A DNA stretch of 64,000 nucleotides from positions 52,186,723 to 52,250,722 of the forward strand of contig OX465584.1 in assembly GCA_950022655.1 (NCBI GenBank), written 5' to 3'. A model generated the notes under the pieces. The model ran no database searches and was not told the DNA's origin. It saw only the letters and a list, made by a program, of their open reading frames with translations. Positions 46,071 through 56,065 of this stretch are shown one piece after another (positions within the stretch are counted from its first letter, which is position 1; the number at the start of each line of letters is the position of its first letter). The stretch is from Alentia gelatinosa. Its lineage: Eukaryota; Annelida; Polychaeta; Phyllodocida; Polynoidae. The position numbers were made by a program, and so were the translations under genes.

Positions 46071-46770
46071 TGGTCCCGGGCCCGGTTCGGTCCCGGGCCC
46101 GGTTCGGTCCCGGGCCCGGTTCGGTCCCGGGCCCGGTTCGGTCCCGGGCCCGGTTCGGTCCCGGGCCCGGTTCGGTCCCGGGCCCGGTTCGGTCCCGGGC
46201 CCGGTTCGGTCCCGGGCCCGGTTCGGTCCCGGGCCCGGTTCGGTCCCGGGCCCGGTTCGGTCCCGGGCCCGGTTCGGTCCCGGGCCCGGTTCGGTCCCGG
46301 GCCCGGTTCGGTCCCGGGCCCGGTTCGGTCCCGGGCCCGGTTCGGTCCCGGGCCCGGTTCGGTCCCGGGCCCGGTTCGGTCCCGGGCCCGGTTCGGTCCC
46401 GGGCCCGGTTCGGTCCCGGGCCCGGTTCGGTCCCGGGCCCGGTTCGGTCCCGGGCCCGGTTCGGTCCCGGGCCCGGTTCGGTCCCGGGCCCGGTTCGGTC
46501 CCGGGCCCGGTTCGGTCCCGGGCCCGGTTCGGTCCCGGGCCCGGTTCGGTCCCGGGCCCGGTTCGGTCACGGGCCCGGTTCGGTCACGGGCCCGGTTCGG
46601 TCACGGGCCCGGTTCGGTCACGGGCCCGGTTCGGTCACGGGCCCGGTTCGGTCACGGGCCCGGTTCGGTCACGGGCCCGGTTCGGTCACGGGCCCGGTTC
46701 GGTCACGGGCCCGGTTCGGTCACGGGCCCGGTTCGGTCACGGGCCCGGTTCGGTCACGGGCCCGGTTTGA
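46071..46770. repeat. 17-bp array, CGGTCCCGGGCCCGGTT type
   Basis: Almost perfect 17-mers (about 41 copies). After about 46565 the C at one position becomes A (CGGTCACGGG), marking a second homogenised block. Each unit contains the palindrome CCGGGCCCGG. As 17 is not a multiple of 3 and no phase has a stop, all frames are open, giving 17-residue Gly/Pro/Arg repeats. Confidence 0.98.
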
Positions 46771-47610
46771 TCCCGCACCCGGGCCCGGTTTGATCCCACA
46801 CCCGGGCCCGGTTTGATCCCGCACCCGGGCCCGGTTTGGTCCCGGGCCCAGTTTGGTCACGGGCCCGGTTTGATCCCGCACCTGGGCCCGGTTTGATCCC
46901 GCACCCGGGCCCGGTTTGATCCCGGCGCAGTTTGATCCCGGGCCCGGTTTGATCCCGGCCCAGTTTGGTCACGGGCCCGGTTTGATCCCGCACCTGGGCC
47001 CGGTTTGATCCCGCACCCGGGCCCGGTTTGATCCCGGCGCAGTTTGATCCCGGGCCCGGTTTGATCCCGGCCCGGTTTGATCCCGGCCCGGTTTGATCCC
47101 GGCCCGGTTTGATCCCGGGTGCGGCCGGACCGGTTTGATCCCAGTCCGGTTTGATCCCGCACCGGCGCCCGGTTTGATCCCGGGCTCGTTTTGGCCTTGG
47201 CCCGGTTTGATCCCGGCCCGGTTTGATCCCGGTTTGATCCCGGGTGCGGCCGGGCCGGTTTGATCCCGGGCCAGGTTTGATCCCGGGCCGGACCGGTTTG
47301 ATCCCGGGCCGGACCGGTTTGATCCCGGGCCGGACCGGTTTGATCCCGGGCCGGACCGGTTTGATCCCGGCCCGGTTTGATCCCGGCCCGGTTTGATCCC
47401 GGGTGCGGCCGGACCGGTTTGATCCCGGTCCGGTTTGATCCCGGTCCGGTTTGAACCCGGGCCGGGTTTGGTCCCGGGCCGGGTTTGGTCCCGGGCCCGG
47501 TTTGATCCCGGCCCGGTTTGATCCCGGCCCGGTTTGATCCCGGCCCGGTTTGATCCCGGGTGCGGCCGGACCGGTTTGATCCCGGTCCGGTTTGATCCCG
47601 GCCCGGCCGC
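46771..47610. repeat. GGTTTGATCCCGGGCC-type mixed array
   Basis: Variable units combine GGCCCGGTTTGATCCC with inserts gcaccc, ggtgcggccgga and ggccggacc. This is the same vocabulary as 51290-52800 but on the opposite strand. Confidence 0.95.
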
Positions 47611-47705
47611 ACCCGGCCCGGCTGCGGTTGGTTGATTGCGGTTGGTTGATTGCAGGGTGGTCAGGTGGGTAGGTCAGCGGATGGGTCAGTTAACGGGTCG
47701 GTTAA
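47611..47705. repeat. Transitional GGTTGGTTGATTGCG / GGTCAGG segment
   Basis: Two copies of ggttggttgattgc, then ggtcagg/gggtaggtcag words like those in 52810-54390. Confidence 0.7.
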
Positions 47706-47708
47706 CGG

Positions 47709-48090
47709 GTCGATCCCCGGGCCCGGTTGGATCCCCGGGCCCGGTTGGATCCCCGGGCCCGGTTGGATCCCCGGGCCCGGTTGGATCCCCGGGCCCGGTT
47801 GGATCCCCGGGCCCGGTTGGATCCCCGGGCCCGGTTGGATCCCCGGGCCCGGTCGGATCCCCGGGCCCGGTCGGATCCCCGGGCCCGGTCGGATCCCCGG
47901 GCCCGGTCGGATCCCCGGGCCCGGTCGGATCCCCGGGCCCGGTTGGATCCCCGGGCCCGGTTCGATCCCCGGGCCCGGTTCGATCCCCGGGCCCGGTTCG
48001 ATCCCCGGGCCCGGTTCGATCCCCGGGCCCGGTTCGATCCCCGGGCCCGGTTCGATGACCGTGCCCGGTTCGATGACCGTGCCCGGGTTC
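47709..48090. repeat. 18-bp array, GGATCCCCGGGCCCGGTT type
   Basis: About 20 near-perfect 18-mers with block-wise variants (GTTGG, GTCGG, GTTCG). The 18-bp unit is a multiple of three, so frames carry constant 6-residue repeats such as IPGPGW and DPRARL. Confidence 0.98.
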
Positions 48091-49756
48091 GATCCCTTCC
48101 AAGAGGCAGACAGGAAGACATGGAGTCAGGCATGGAGGCAGGCAGGCAGGCCGGCAGGCAGGGAGACAGGGAGGCAGGGAGGCAGTCAGGCAGGCATGCA
48201 GGCATGCAGGCATGCAGGCAGGCAGGCAGGCAGGGTGGCAGTCAGGTAGGCATGCAGGCAGGCAGAGAGGCAGGTAGGCATGCAGGCAGGCAGGCAGGCA
48301 GGGTGGCAGTCAGGTAGGCATGCAGGCAGGCAGGCAGGCAGGGTGGCAGTCAGGTAGGCATGCAGGCAGGCAGGGAGGTAGGCATGCATGCAGGCAGGCA
48401 GGCAGGCAGGCAGGCAGGGTGGCAGTCAGGTAGGCATGCAGGCAGGCAGGCAGGCAGGCAGGCAGGGTGGCAGTCAGGTAGGTATGAAGGCAGGCAGGGA
48501 GGCATGCAGGAAGGCAGGCAGGCAGGCAGGCCGGCAGGCAGGCAGGCAGGCAGGCAGGCTGGCAGGGTGGCAGTAAGGTAGGCATGCAGGCAGGCAGGCA
48601 GGGTGGCAGTCAGGTAGGCATGCAGGCAGGCAGGGAGGCAGGTAGGCAAGCAGGCAGGCAGGCAGGTAGGGTGGCAGTCAGGTAGGCATGCAGGCAGGCA
48701 GGCAGGCAGGGTGGCAGTCAGGTAGGCATGCAGGCAGGCAGGCAGGGTGGCAGTCAGGTAGGCATGCAGGCAGGCAGGCAGGCAGGGTGGCAGTCAGGTA
48801 GGCATGCAGGCAGATCACCGTGCCCGGGTTCGATCCCTTCCAAGAGGCAGACAGGAAGACATGGAGTCAGGCATGGAGGCAGGCAGGCAGGCCGGCAGGC
48901 AGGGAGACAGGGAGGCAGGGAGGCAGTCAGGCAGGCATGCAGGCATGCAGGCATGCAGGCAGGCAGGCAGGCAGGGTGGCAGTCAGGTAGGCATGCAGGC
49001 AGGCAGAGAGGCAGGTAGGCATGCAGGCAGGCAGGCAGGCAGGGTGGCAGTCAGGTAGGCATGCAGGCAGGCAGGCAGGCAGGGTGGCAGTCAGGTAGGC
49101 ATGCAGGCAGGCAGGGAGGCAGGTAGGCATGCATGCAGGCAGGCAGGCAGGCAGGCAGGGTGGCAGTCAGGTAGGCATGCAGGCAGGCAGGCAGGCAGGC
49201 AGGCAGGGTGGCAGTCAGGTAGGTATGAAGGCAGGCAGGGAGGCATGCAGGAAGGCAGGCAGGCAGGCAGGCCGGCAGGCAGGCAGGCAGGCAGGCAGGC
49301 TGGCAGGGTGGCAGTAAGGTAGGCATGCAGGCAGGCAGGCAGGGTGGCAGTCAGGTAGGCATGCAGGCAGGCAGGGAGGCAGGTAGGCAAGCAGGCAGGC
49401 AGGCAGGTAGGGTGGCAGTCAGGTAGGCATGCAGGCAGGCAGGCAGGCAGGGTGGCAGTCAGGTAGGCATGCAGGCAGGCAGGCAGGGTGGCAGTCAGGT
49501 AGGCATGCAGGCAGGCAGGCAGGCAGGGTGGCAGTCAGGTAGGCATGCAGGCAGATCACCGTGCCCGGGTTCGATCCCTTCCAAGAGGCAGACAGGAAGA
49601 CATGGAGTCAGGCATGGAGGCAGGCAGGCAGGCCGGCAGGCAGGGAGACAGGGAGGCAGGGAGGCAGTCAGGCAGGCATGCAGGCATGCAGGCAGGCAGG
49701 CAGGCAGGGTGGCAGTCAGGTAGGCATGCAGGCAGGCAGGGAGGCAGGTAGGCATG

Positions 49757-49789
<33 letters not shown>

Positions 49790-49856
49790 AGGCAGGTAGG
49801 CATGCATGTAGGCAGGCAGGCAGGCAGGCAGGCAGGGTGGCAGTCAGGTAGGCATG

Positions 49857-49889
<33 letters not shown>

Positions 49890-51110
49890 TGGCAGTCAGG
49901 TAGGTATGAAGGCAGGCAGGGAGGCATGCAGGAAGGCAGGCAGGCAGGCAGGCTGGCAGGGAAGCAGTAAGGTAGGCATGCATGCAGGCAGGCAGGGTGG
50001 CAGTCAGGTAGGCATGCAGGCAGGCAGGGAGGCAGGGTGGCAGTCAGGTAGGCATGCAGGCAGGCAGGCAGGGTGGCAGTCAGGTAGGCATGCAGGCAGG
50101 CAGGCAGGCAGGGTGGCAGTCAGGTAGGCATGCAGGCAGATCACCGTGCCCGGGTTCGATCCCTTCCAAGAGGCAGACAGGAAGACATGGAGTCAGGCAT
50201 GGAGGCAGGCAGGCAGGCCGGCAGGCAGGGAGACAGGGAGGCAGGGAGGCAGTCAGGCAGGCATGCAGGCATGCAGGCAGGCAGGCAGGCAGGCAGGGTG
50301 GCAGTCAGGTAGGCATGCAGGCAGGCAGGGAGGCAGGTAGGCATGCAGGCAGGCAGGCAGGCAGGCAGGCAGGGAGGCAGGTAGGCATGCATGCAGGCAG
50401 GCAGGCAGGCAGGCAGGGTGGCAGTCAGGTAGGCATGCAGGCAGGCAGGCAGGCAGGCAGGCAGGGTGGCAGTCAGGTAGGTATGAAGGCAGGCAGGGAG
50501 GCATGCAGGAAGGCAGGCAGGCAGGCAGGGTGGCAGGGTGGCAGTAAGGTAGGCATGCAGGCAGGCAGGCAGGGTGGCAGTCAGGTAGGCATGCAGGCAG
50601 GCAGGGAGGCAGGTAGGCAAGCAGGCAGGCAGGCAGGTAGGGTGGCAGTCAGGTAGGCATGCAGGCAGGCAGGCAGGGTGGCAGTCAGGTAGGCATGCAG
50701 GCAGGCAGGCAGGGTGGCAGTCAGGTAGGCATGCAGGCAGGCAGGCAGGGTGGCAGTCAGGTAGGCATGCAGGCAGGCAGGCAGGCAGGCAGGGTGGCAG
50801 TCAGGTAGGCATGCAGGGAGGCAGGGAGGCAGGGTGGCAGTCAGGTAGGCATGCAGGCAGGCAGGCAGGCAGGGTGGCAGTCAGGTAGGCATGCAGGGAG
50901 GCAGGCAGGCAGGGTGGCAGTCAGGTAGGCATGCAGGCATGCAGGCAGGCAGGCAGGGTGGCAGTCAGGTAGGCATGCAGGCAGGCAGGCAGGCAGGGTG
51001 GCAGTCAGGTAGGCATGCAGGCAGGCAGGCAGGCAGGCAGGGTGGCAGTCAGGTAGGCATGCAGGCATGCAGGCAGGCACGCAGGCAGGCACGCTGCCTC
51101 CTTCCTTCTA
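48091..51110. repeat. GGCA-based array with 741-bp higher-order repeat
   Basis: (GGCA)n runs alternate with GGGTGGCAGTCAGGTAGGCA words. The marker cccgggttcgatcccttcc + aagaggcagacagg starts blocks at 48082, 48823, 49564 and 50149, i.e. periods of 741, 741 and 585 bp. A degenerate marker at 51095-51140 closes the array. Confidence 0.97.
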
Positions 51111-51290
51111 AGAGGCAGAGAGGGAGACATGGAGTCAGCTCTCCCTGCCTAGGGGGCGTTGCATAAACCGGGAACGAAAATACATGTGAATTTAGGTAAA
51201 GAACGAAAGTACAACGAAAATACAACATAACATTTTTCATTGTGTTGCACCAAACATATCGTTGTGTTATGGTTCCTTTGTTGACTCAAA
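51111..51290. other. Unique linker inside the giant element
   Basis: Contains ctccctgcctagggggcgtt gcataaacc, related to 45805-45835, followed by ~120 bp of non-repetitive DNA. Confidence 0.6.
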
Positions 51291-52810
51291 AGTTTGGGGC
51301 TCAAACCAGGCCGGGCCGGGGGTCAAACCGGGCCGGGGTCAAACCGGGCCGGGGCTCAAATCGGGCCGGGTGCGGCTGGGCCGGGGCTCAAACCGGGCCA
51401 GGCCGGGCCGGGCCGGGGCTCAAACCTGGCCTGGCCGGGTGCGGCCGGGCCTGGGGTCAAACAGGGTTGGGATCAAACCGGGCCGGCGCTCAAACCGGGC
51501 CGGGCCGGGTGCGGCTGGGCTGGGCCGGGGCTCAAACCGGGCCGGGCCGGGCCGGGGGTCAAACCGGGCCGGGCATCAAACCGGGCCGGGCATCAAACCG
51601 GGCCAGGCGTCAAACCGGGCCGGGCCGGGTGCGGCCGGGCCGGGTGATCAAAACCGGGGATCAAACCAGGGATCAAACCGCTCAAACCGGGCCGGGCCGG
51701 GTGCGACTGGGCCGGGCTTAAACCGGGCCGGGCCGGGTGCGGCCGGGCCGGGCCGGGGCTCAAACCGGGCCCGGGATCAAACCGGGCCCGGGATCAAACC
51801 TGGCCCGGGATCAAACCGGGCCCGGGATCAAACCGGGCCCGGGATCAAACCGGGCCCGGGATCAAACCGGGCCCGGGATCAAACCGGGCCCGGGATCAAA
51901 CCGGGCCCGGGATCAAACCGGGCCCGGGATTAAACCGGGCCGTGTCGGGTGCGGCCGGGCCGGGCCGTGTCGGGTGCGGCCGGTCCGGGCCGTGTCGGGT
52001 GCGGCCGGGCCGGGGCGTGCCGGGTGCGGCCGGGCCGGGTGCGGCCGGGCCAGCGCTCAAACCGGGCCGGACCGGGCCCGGGATCAAACCGGGCCCGGGA
52101 TCAAACCGGGCCCGGGATCAAACCGGGCCCGGGATCAAACCGGGCCCGGGATCAAACCGGGCCCGGGATCAAACCTGGCCCGGGATCAAACCGGGCCCGG
52201 GATCAAACCGGGCCCGGGATCAAACCGGGCCCGGGATCAAACCGGGCCCGGGATCAAACCGGGCCCGGGATCAAACCGGGCCCGGGATTAAACCGGGCCG
52301 TGTCGGGTGCGGCCGGGCCGGGCCGTGTCGGGTGCGGCCGGGCCGGGCCGTGTCGGGTGCGGCCGGGCCGGGGCGTGCCGGGTGCGGCCGGGCCGGGTGC
52401 GGCCGGGCCAGCGCTCAAACCGGGCCGGACCGGGCCCGGGATCAAACCGGGCCCGGGATCAAACCGGGCCCGGGATCAAACCTGGCCCGGGATCAAACCG
52501 GGCCCGGGATCAAACCGGGCCCGGGATCAAACCGGGCCCGGGATCAAACCGGGCCCGGGATCAAACCGGGCCCGGGATTAAACCGGGCCGTGTCGGGTGC
52601 GGCCGGGCCGGGCCGTGTCGGGTGCGGCCGGGCCGGGCCGTGTCGGGTGCGGCCGAGCCGGGTCGGGTGCGGCCGGGTCGGGCCGAGATCGAACCCGGCC
52701 GAGATCGAAGCGGGCCTGGGGTCGAACCGGGCCTGGGATCGGACCGGGCCCGGGATCAAACTGGGACCGGGTTGATCCCGGGATCAAACCGGGCCCGGGA
52801 TCAAACGGGA
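51291..52810. repeat. CGGGATCAAACCGGGCC array, inverted to the left array
   Basis: 17-mer CCGGGATCAAACCGGGC (reverse complement of the left-array word), interspersed with gtgcggccgggcc blocks. A composite block starting attaaaccgggccgtgtcgg recurs at about 51928, 52286 and 52576. Confidence 0.97.
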
Positions 52811-54390
52811 TCAGTCAATCAGTCGATCGATTGGTCATTGGGAAGGTTGATGGGTCAATCTATCAGTGGGTCAATTGGTGGGTGGGTCAATCAGTCAGTG
52901 GGTCGATCGGTCAGTGGGTCAATCGGTCATTGGGAAGGTTGGTCAGTCGCTCAGTGGATAGGTCAGTGGGTTGATTGGTCAGTGGGTCGATCGGTTGATG
53001 GGTTAGTCAGTCAGTGGGTGAATCAAGCAGTTGGTTAATTGGTCAGTGGGATGATTGGTCGCTTGGTCAATCAGTCAATGAGTCGAATGATCATTTGGTG
53101 GGTCAGTCGGTGGGTAAATCAATCTATGGGACGATCTGTCGTTGGGATGATTTGTTGGTGGCACAATCAGTCAGTTGGTCGAACAGTCAGTCAGTCCATC
53201 CATTAGTTATTGGTTGGGTCAGTGGATCGATCAGTCGATTGGTTGGTGGGTCATTGTGTTGGTGGGTTGATTTGTGGGTAGGCCAATTGGTCTGTGGGTC
53301 AATAGGTCAGTGGGTACAATCAGTCGGTGGGACAATCGGTCGGTTGGTCAATCTGTCAATAAGTCGATAAATGGGTTGGTTGGTTGGTCGATGGGTCGAA
53401 CGGTCAGTGGGTCGATCGGTTGATTGGTTGGTGGGTTGATCTGTCGGTGGGTCAATCAGTTGGTGGGTCAATCAGTCGGTGGGACAATCAGTCTATGGGA
53501 AGATCAGTCAAATAGTCGATCGATTGGTCATTGGGAAGGTCGGTGGGTCAATCTGTCAATGGGTCGATTGGTGGGTTGGTCAATCAGTCAGTGGGTTGAT
53601 CGGTATGTGGGTCGATCTGTCATTGGGAAGGTTGGTCAGTAGATGAGTTGATCAGTCAGTGGGTCTATTAGTCGGTGGGTCAATCGGTTGGTGGGTAAAT
53701 CAGTCAGTGGGTCAATCGATCGGTGGGTCAATTGGTCAGTGGGACAATCTGTCGGTTGGTTAATCAGTCAATGAGTCGATTGATTGTTTGGTGGGTCAGT
53801 CGGTGGGTCAATCAGTCAATGGGATGATCGGTCAATAGGACGATCTGTCGGTGGGACGATCTGTCTGTGGGACGATCTGTCTGTGGGACGATCTGTCGGT
53901 GGGACGATCTGTCGGTGGGACGATCTGTCGGTGGGACGATCTGTCGGTGGGACGATCTGTCGGTGGGACGATCTGTCGGTGGGACGATCTGTCGGTGGGA
54001 CGATCTGTCGATGGGACGATCGGTCAGTGGGACGATCGGTCAGTGGGGCGATTGGTCGGTGGCACAATCAGTCAGTTGGTCGATCCATCATTTATTGGTT
54101 GGGTCAGTGGGTTGATTAGTTGGTAGCAGGGTCAATCTGTAGGTGGGTCGATTAGTGGGTAGGCCGAGCGGTCGGTTGGTCAATAGGTCAGTGGGTCAAT
54201 CAATAGGTGGTACAATCAGTCGGTAGGATGATCGGTAGGTTGGTCAATCGGTCAAAGCGTCAATGGTGGGTTGGTGAGTTGGTGGTTCGGTAGGTCAGTG
54301 GGTCGGTTTGTTGGTTGGTTGGTTTGAGGATGTGTGGGTGGATAGGTCGGGGGATGGGTCGGTGGGTGGGTCGGTAGGTCGGTGGATCGG
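52811..54390. repeat. GGTCAGTGGGTCGATC-type degenerate array
   Basis: Loose ~12-16-bp words built from GGTCAGTGGGTCAATCGG. A regular 16-bp sub-array GGGACGATCTGTCGGT lies at about 53850-54010. Confidence 0.95.
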
Positions 54391-54570
54391 ATGTTTGGTG
54401 GCAGGGAGGCAGGGAGGCAGGAAGGGAGGGGGGAGGCAGGGAGGCAGGCAGACGGGCAGGGAGGCAGGGAGGGAGGCAGGCAGGCAGGGGGACAGGGGGG
54501 GAAGGAGGCAGGCAGGTAGGCAGGGAGGTGGGCTGGCAGGCAGGTAGGCAGGTAGGCAGGCAGGGAGACA
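54391..54570. repeat. GGCAGGGA-type array, right end
   Basis: ggcagggaggcaggcagg words resemble the central GGCA array. Confidence 0.9.
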
Positions 54571-54574
54571 GGGG

Positions 54575-54773
54575 TTCCTTTCCGCTACAAATCCGTCGCT
54601 GACGACGGACGGGCTTCAATAATTTGACGGACGGATGGTTGGTGGAAGCTGGTTTAGCCGTCCGTAGGGTAACCGTCGACAAACATTCAGCCAATCCGTC
54701 GAATTTTGCGACGGACGGATTGATAATAGGCCGGACGGATTCATAACCAACTTTGGTGGATGTGGGGCTTTAA
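54575..54773. other. Right subterminal domain with GACGGA motifs
   Basis: Repeated gacggacgg/ccgtccg motifs in both orientations lead into the right TIR (ccaactttggtggatgtgg, then ggcttta). Confidence 0.75.
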
Positions 54774-54831
54774 ATGGACGTACATTGGCGGTACAATTTT
54801 TCATTATGCATACTATCGTAAAACTGGATGA

Positions 54832-55117
54832 GGTTTAATCTTGTCCACCGTATTCCACGACTGGAGTTTGGCAAAGTGACTTCATGAGGCGAAGCCCAGT
54901 GAAGTCCGGAGCGAAAACTTCAGGAGTGGAATGCGGTGGCCAAGATTAAAGCGAATCAGGTTTTGATTTTATCCTACCCTATCTCCTCTATTTTGGAATA
55001 TTACGTGATAACAATGCTGTATGCCACTAGTGGCATATAAAACTCCGTATACCAGTCAGCGTGGCATACGGAAACCCAATGTTAAGCCTATGGGATTTTA
55101 TATTAGGGGTAGGATAA
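54832..55117 (+). mobile_element. Hairpin-family A element
   Basis: Arms of about 50 nt (54832-54883 and 54901-54952) flank the loop atgaggcgaagcccagt (54884-54900), with GGC-GAA-GCC at its tip. A unit follows from tttatcctaccc (54968) to ggggtaggataa (55117), with gttaagcctatggg. Confidence 0.85.
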
Positions 55118-55360
55118 ATAAAGAATATTGCATCCTGCTACTGTTGCTACTTTCCTTCGACCATGTACCATATTTGCACGGCCAGGGGTTTTTTCTCTCT
55201 TAAAATATCGTTATTGGTTTATTTAGAATAATAACAGATTATTCAGGATAATAATCAAAGTAACTGAACATTATACAAGCTCAGCGGACGTTACGCTCTA
55301 AGGGGTCTAATCACTCGGTGCTGAATTTGTTCCGATGCTTGAGGGTGTACCCCTCTCATA
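55118..55360. other. Low-copy spacer
   Basis: Nothing recognised. Confidence 0.4.
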
Positions 55361-55600
55361 AGATCTCTAAGTGGCATTCTGTACAAGCACAACGCTCTAT
55401 GGGAGAATAATTTTTAACGAACTAGACTAGGAGCCTTGAGAATCCACTGAAATCGTCCTATAATCTCAATGATGCCACCTAGCGGAAATACTGTGTGCCA
55501 GTGGATTCTCATGGCTCTAAGCATAGTTTGTTAAGAACTTTTCTCCCATAGAGCGTAGTGAGAAACTTGTACAGAATACCGCTTAGAGAGAGTGAGATCT
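55361..55600. mobile_element. Long inverted repeat (~88-bp arms)
   Basis: agatctctaagtggcattct.. to ..gagaatccactg (about 55361-55452) is imperfectly complementary to about 55501-55595 across a ~50-bp spacer. gctctatgggagaa and its complement are exact. A foldback or MITE; no second copy in the window. Confidence 0.75.
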
Positions 55601-55688
55601 ATTTGAGACTGTGGGCCCTACGTAAAGGCTGCGGATTGGGAACGTATCCGTTTGCTTTGATTTAACGTTCTAGTACGTTTCCATGCTT
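55601..55688. other. Spacer
   Basis: Nothing recognised. Confidence 0.3.
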
Positions 55689-56065
55689 TTATTATCCATC
55701 GTATACAAAGCCTTCATTGAAAATATATGGGGACCCATTATATGAAACTTGTCAGATACCATAACTGTGGTATACGGGTTCAAACCTGTGGTATACGGCC
55801 TCAAAACCATGGTATGAATAGTCCCTTTGTGCTATAGAGCAAAGAAATAGTTCCCATTGTTGTACCGTTTAATATGGCAATAACTGGGTTTAACTTATTG
55901 GAAAAGATGGATAATAAATGCAACAAACGATGGTTTTGTGGACAGGCAGCTCTGTAAACCACTCGAGGTTGACGTCGTAATACACTCGCTAGCGCTCGTG
56001 TATTACTACGCGTCAACCTCTCGTGGTTTACGGCCGCCTGTCCACAAAACCATCGATTATGGTCT
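55689..56065 (+). mobile_element. Hairpin-family B element, best copy
   Basis: The unit from tttattatccatcg to aaagatggataataaat (55689-55920) contains the ccataactgtggtatacgg blocks. The hairpin has ~60-nt arms (aacgatggttttgtggacag.. and ..ctgtccacaaaaccatcg) around CTCGCTAGCGCTC (55985-55997). Confidence 0.85.

Larger units (their letters stand above)
45427..54773. mobile_element. Giant (~9.35 kb) satellite-filled TIR element
   Basis: The left terminus reads TTAAGGCCTACATCCACC then AAAGTTGATAAATCCGTCC. The reverse complement of the right terminus reads TTAAAGCCCCACATCCACC then AAAGTTGGTTATGAATCCGTCC. A TA lies at each outer edge. Both ends carry many subterminal GACGGA/TCCGTC motifs (45450-45800 and 54583-54742), as expected of transposase-binding clusters. 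The interior is nearly all tandem repeats with no credible gene. It is interpreted as one non-autonomous DNA transposon that acquired or amplified satellites. A coincidental pairing of two MITE copies around a satellite cluster is the main alternative. Confidence 0.7.

Noticed and set aside
45713..46816. Overlapping 240-285-codon frames on both strands (Gly/Pro/Arg repeats)
   Set aside because: They arise because the stop-free 17-mer reads open in every frame; identical periodic peptides on both strands are not evidence of coding.
48091..51110. Many Cys/Leu/Pro/Ala or Ala/Gly/Arg/Gln repeat frames
   Set aside because: All are translations of GGCA repeats with no start-specific or composition signal.
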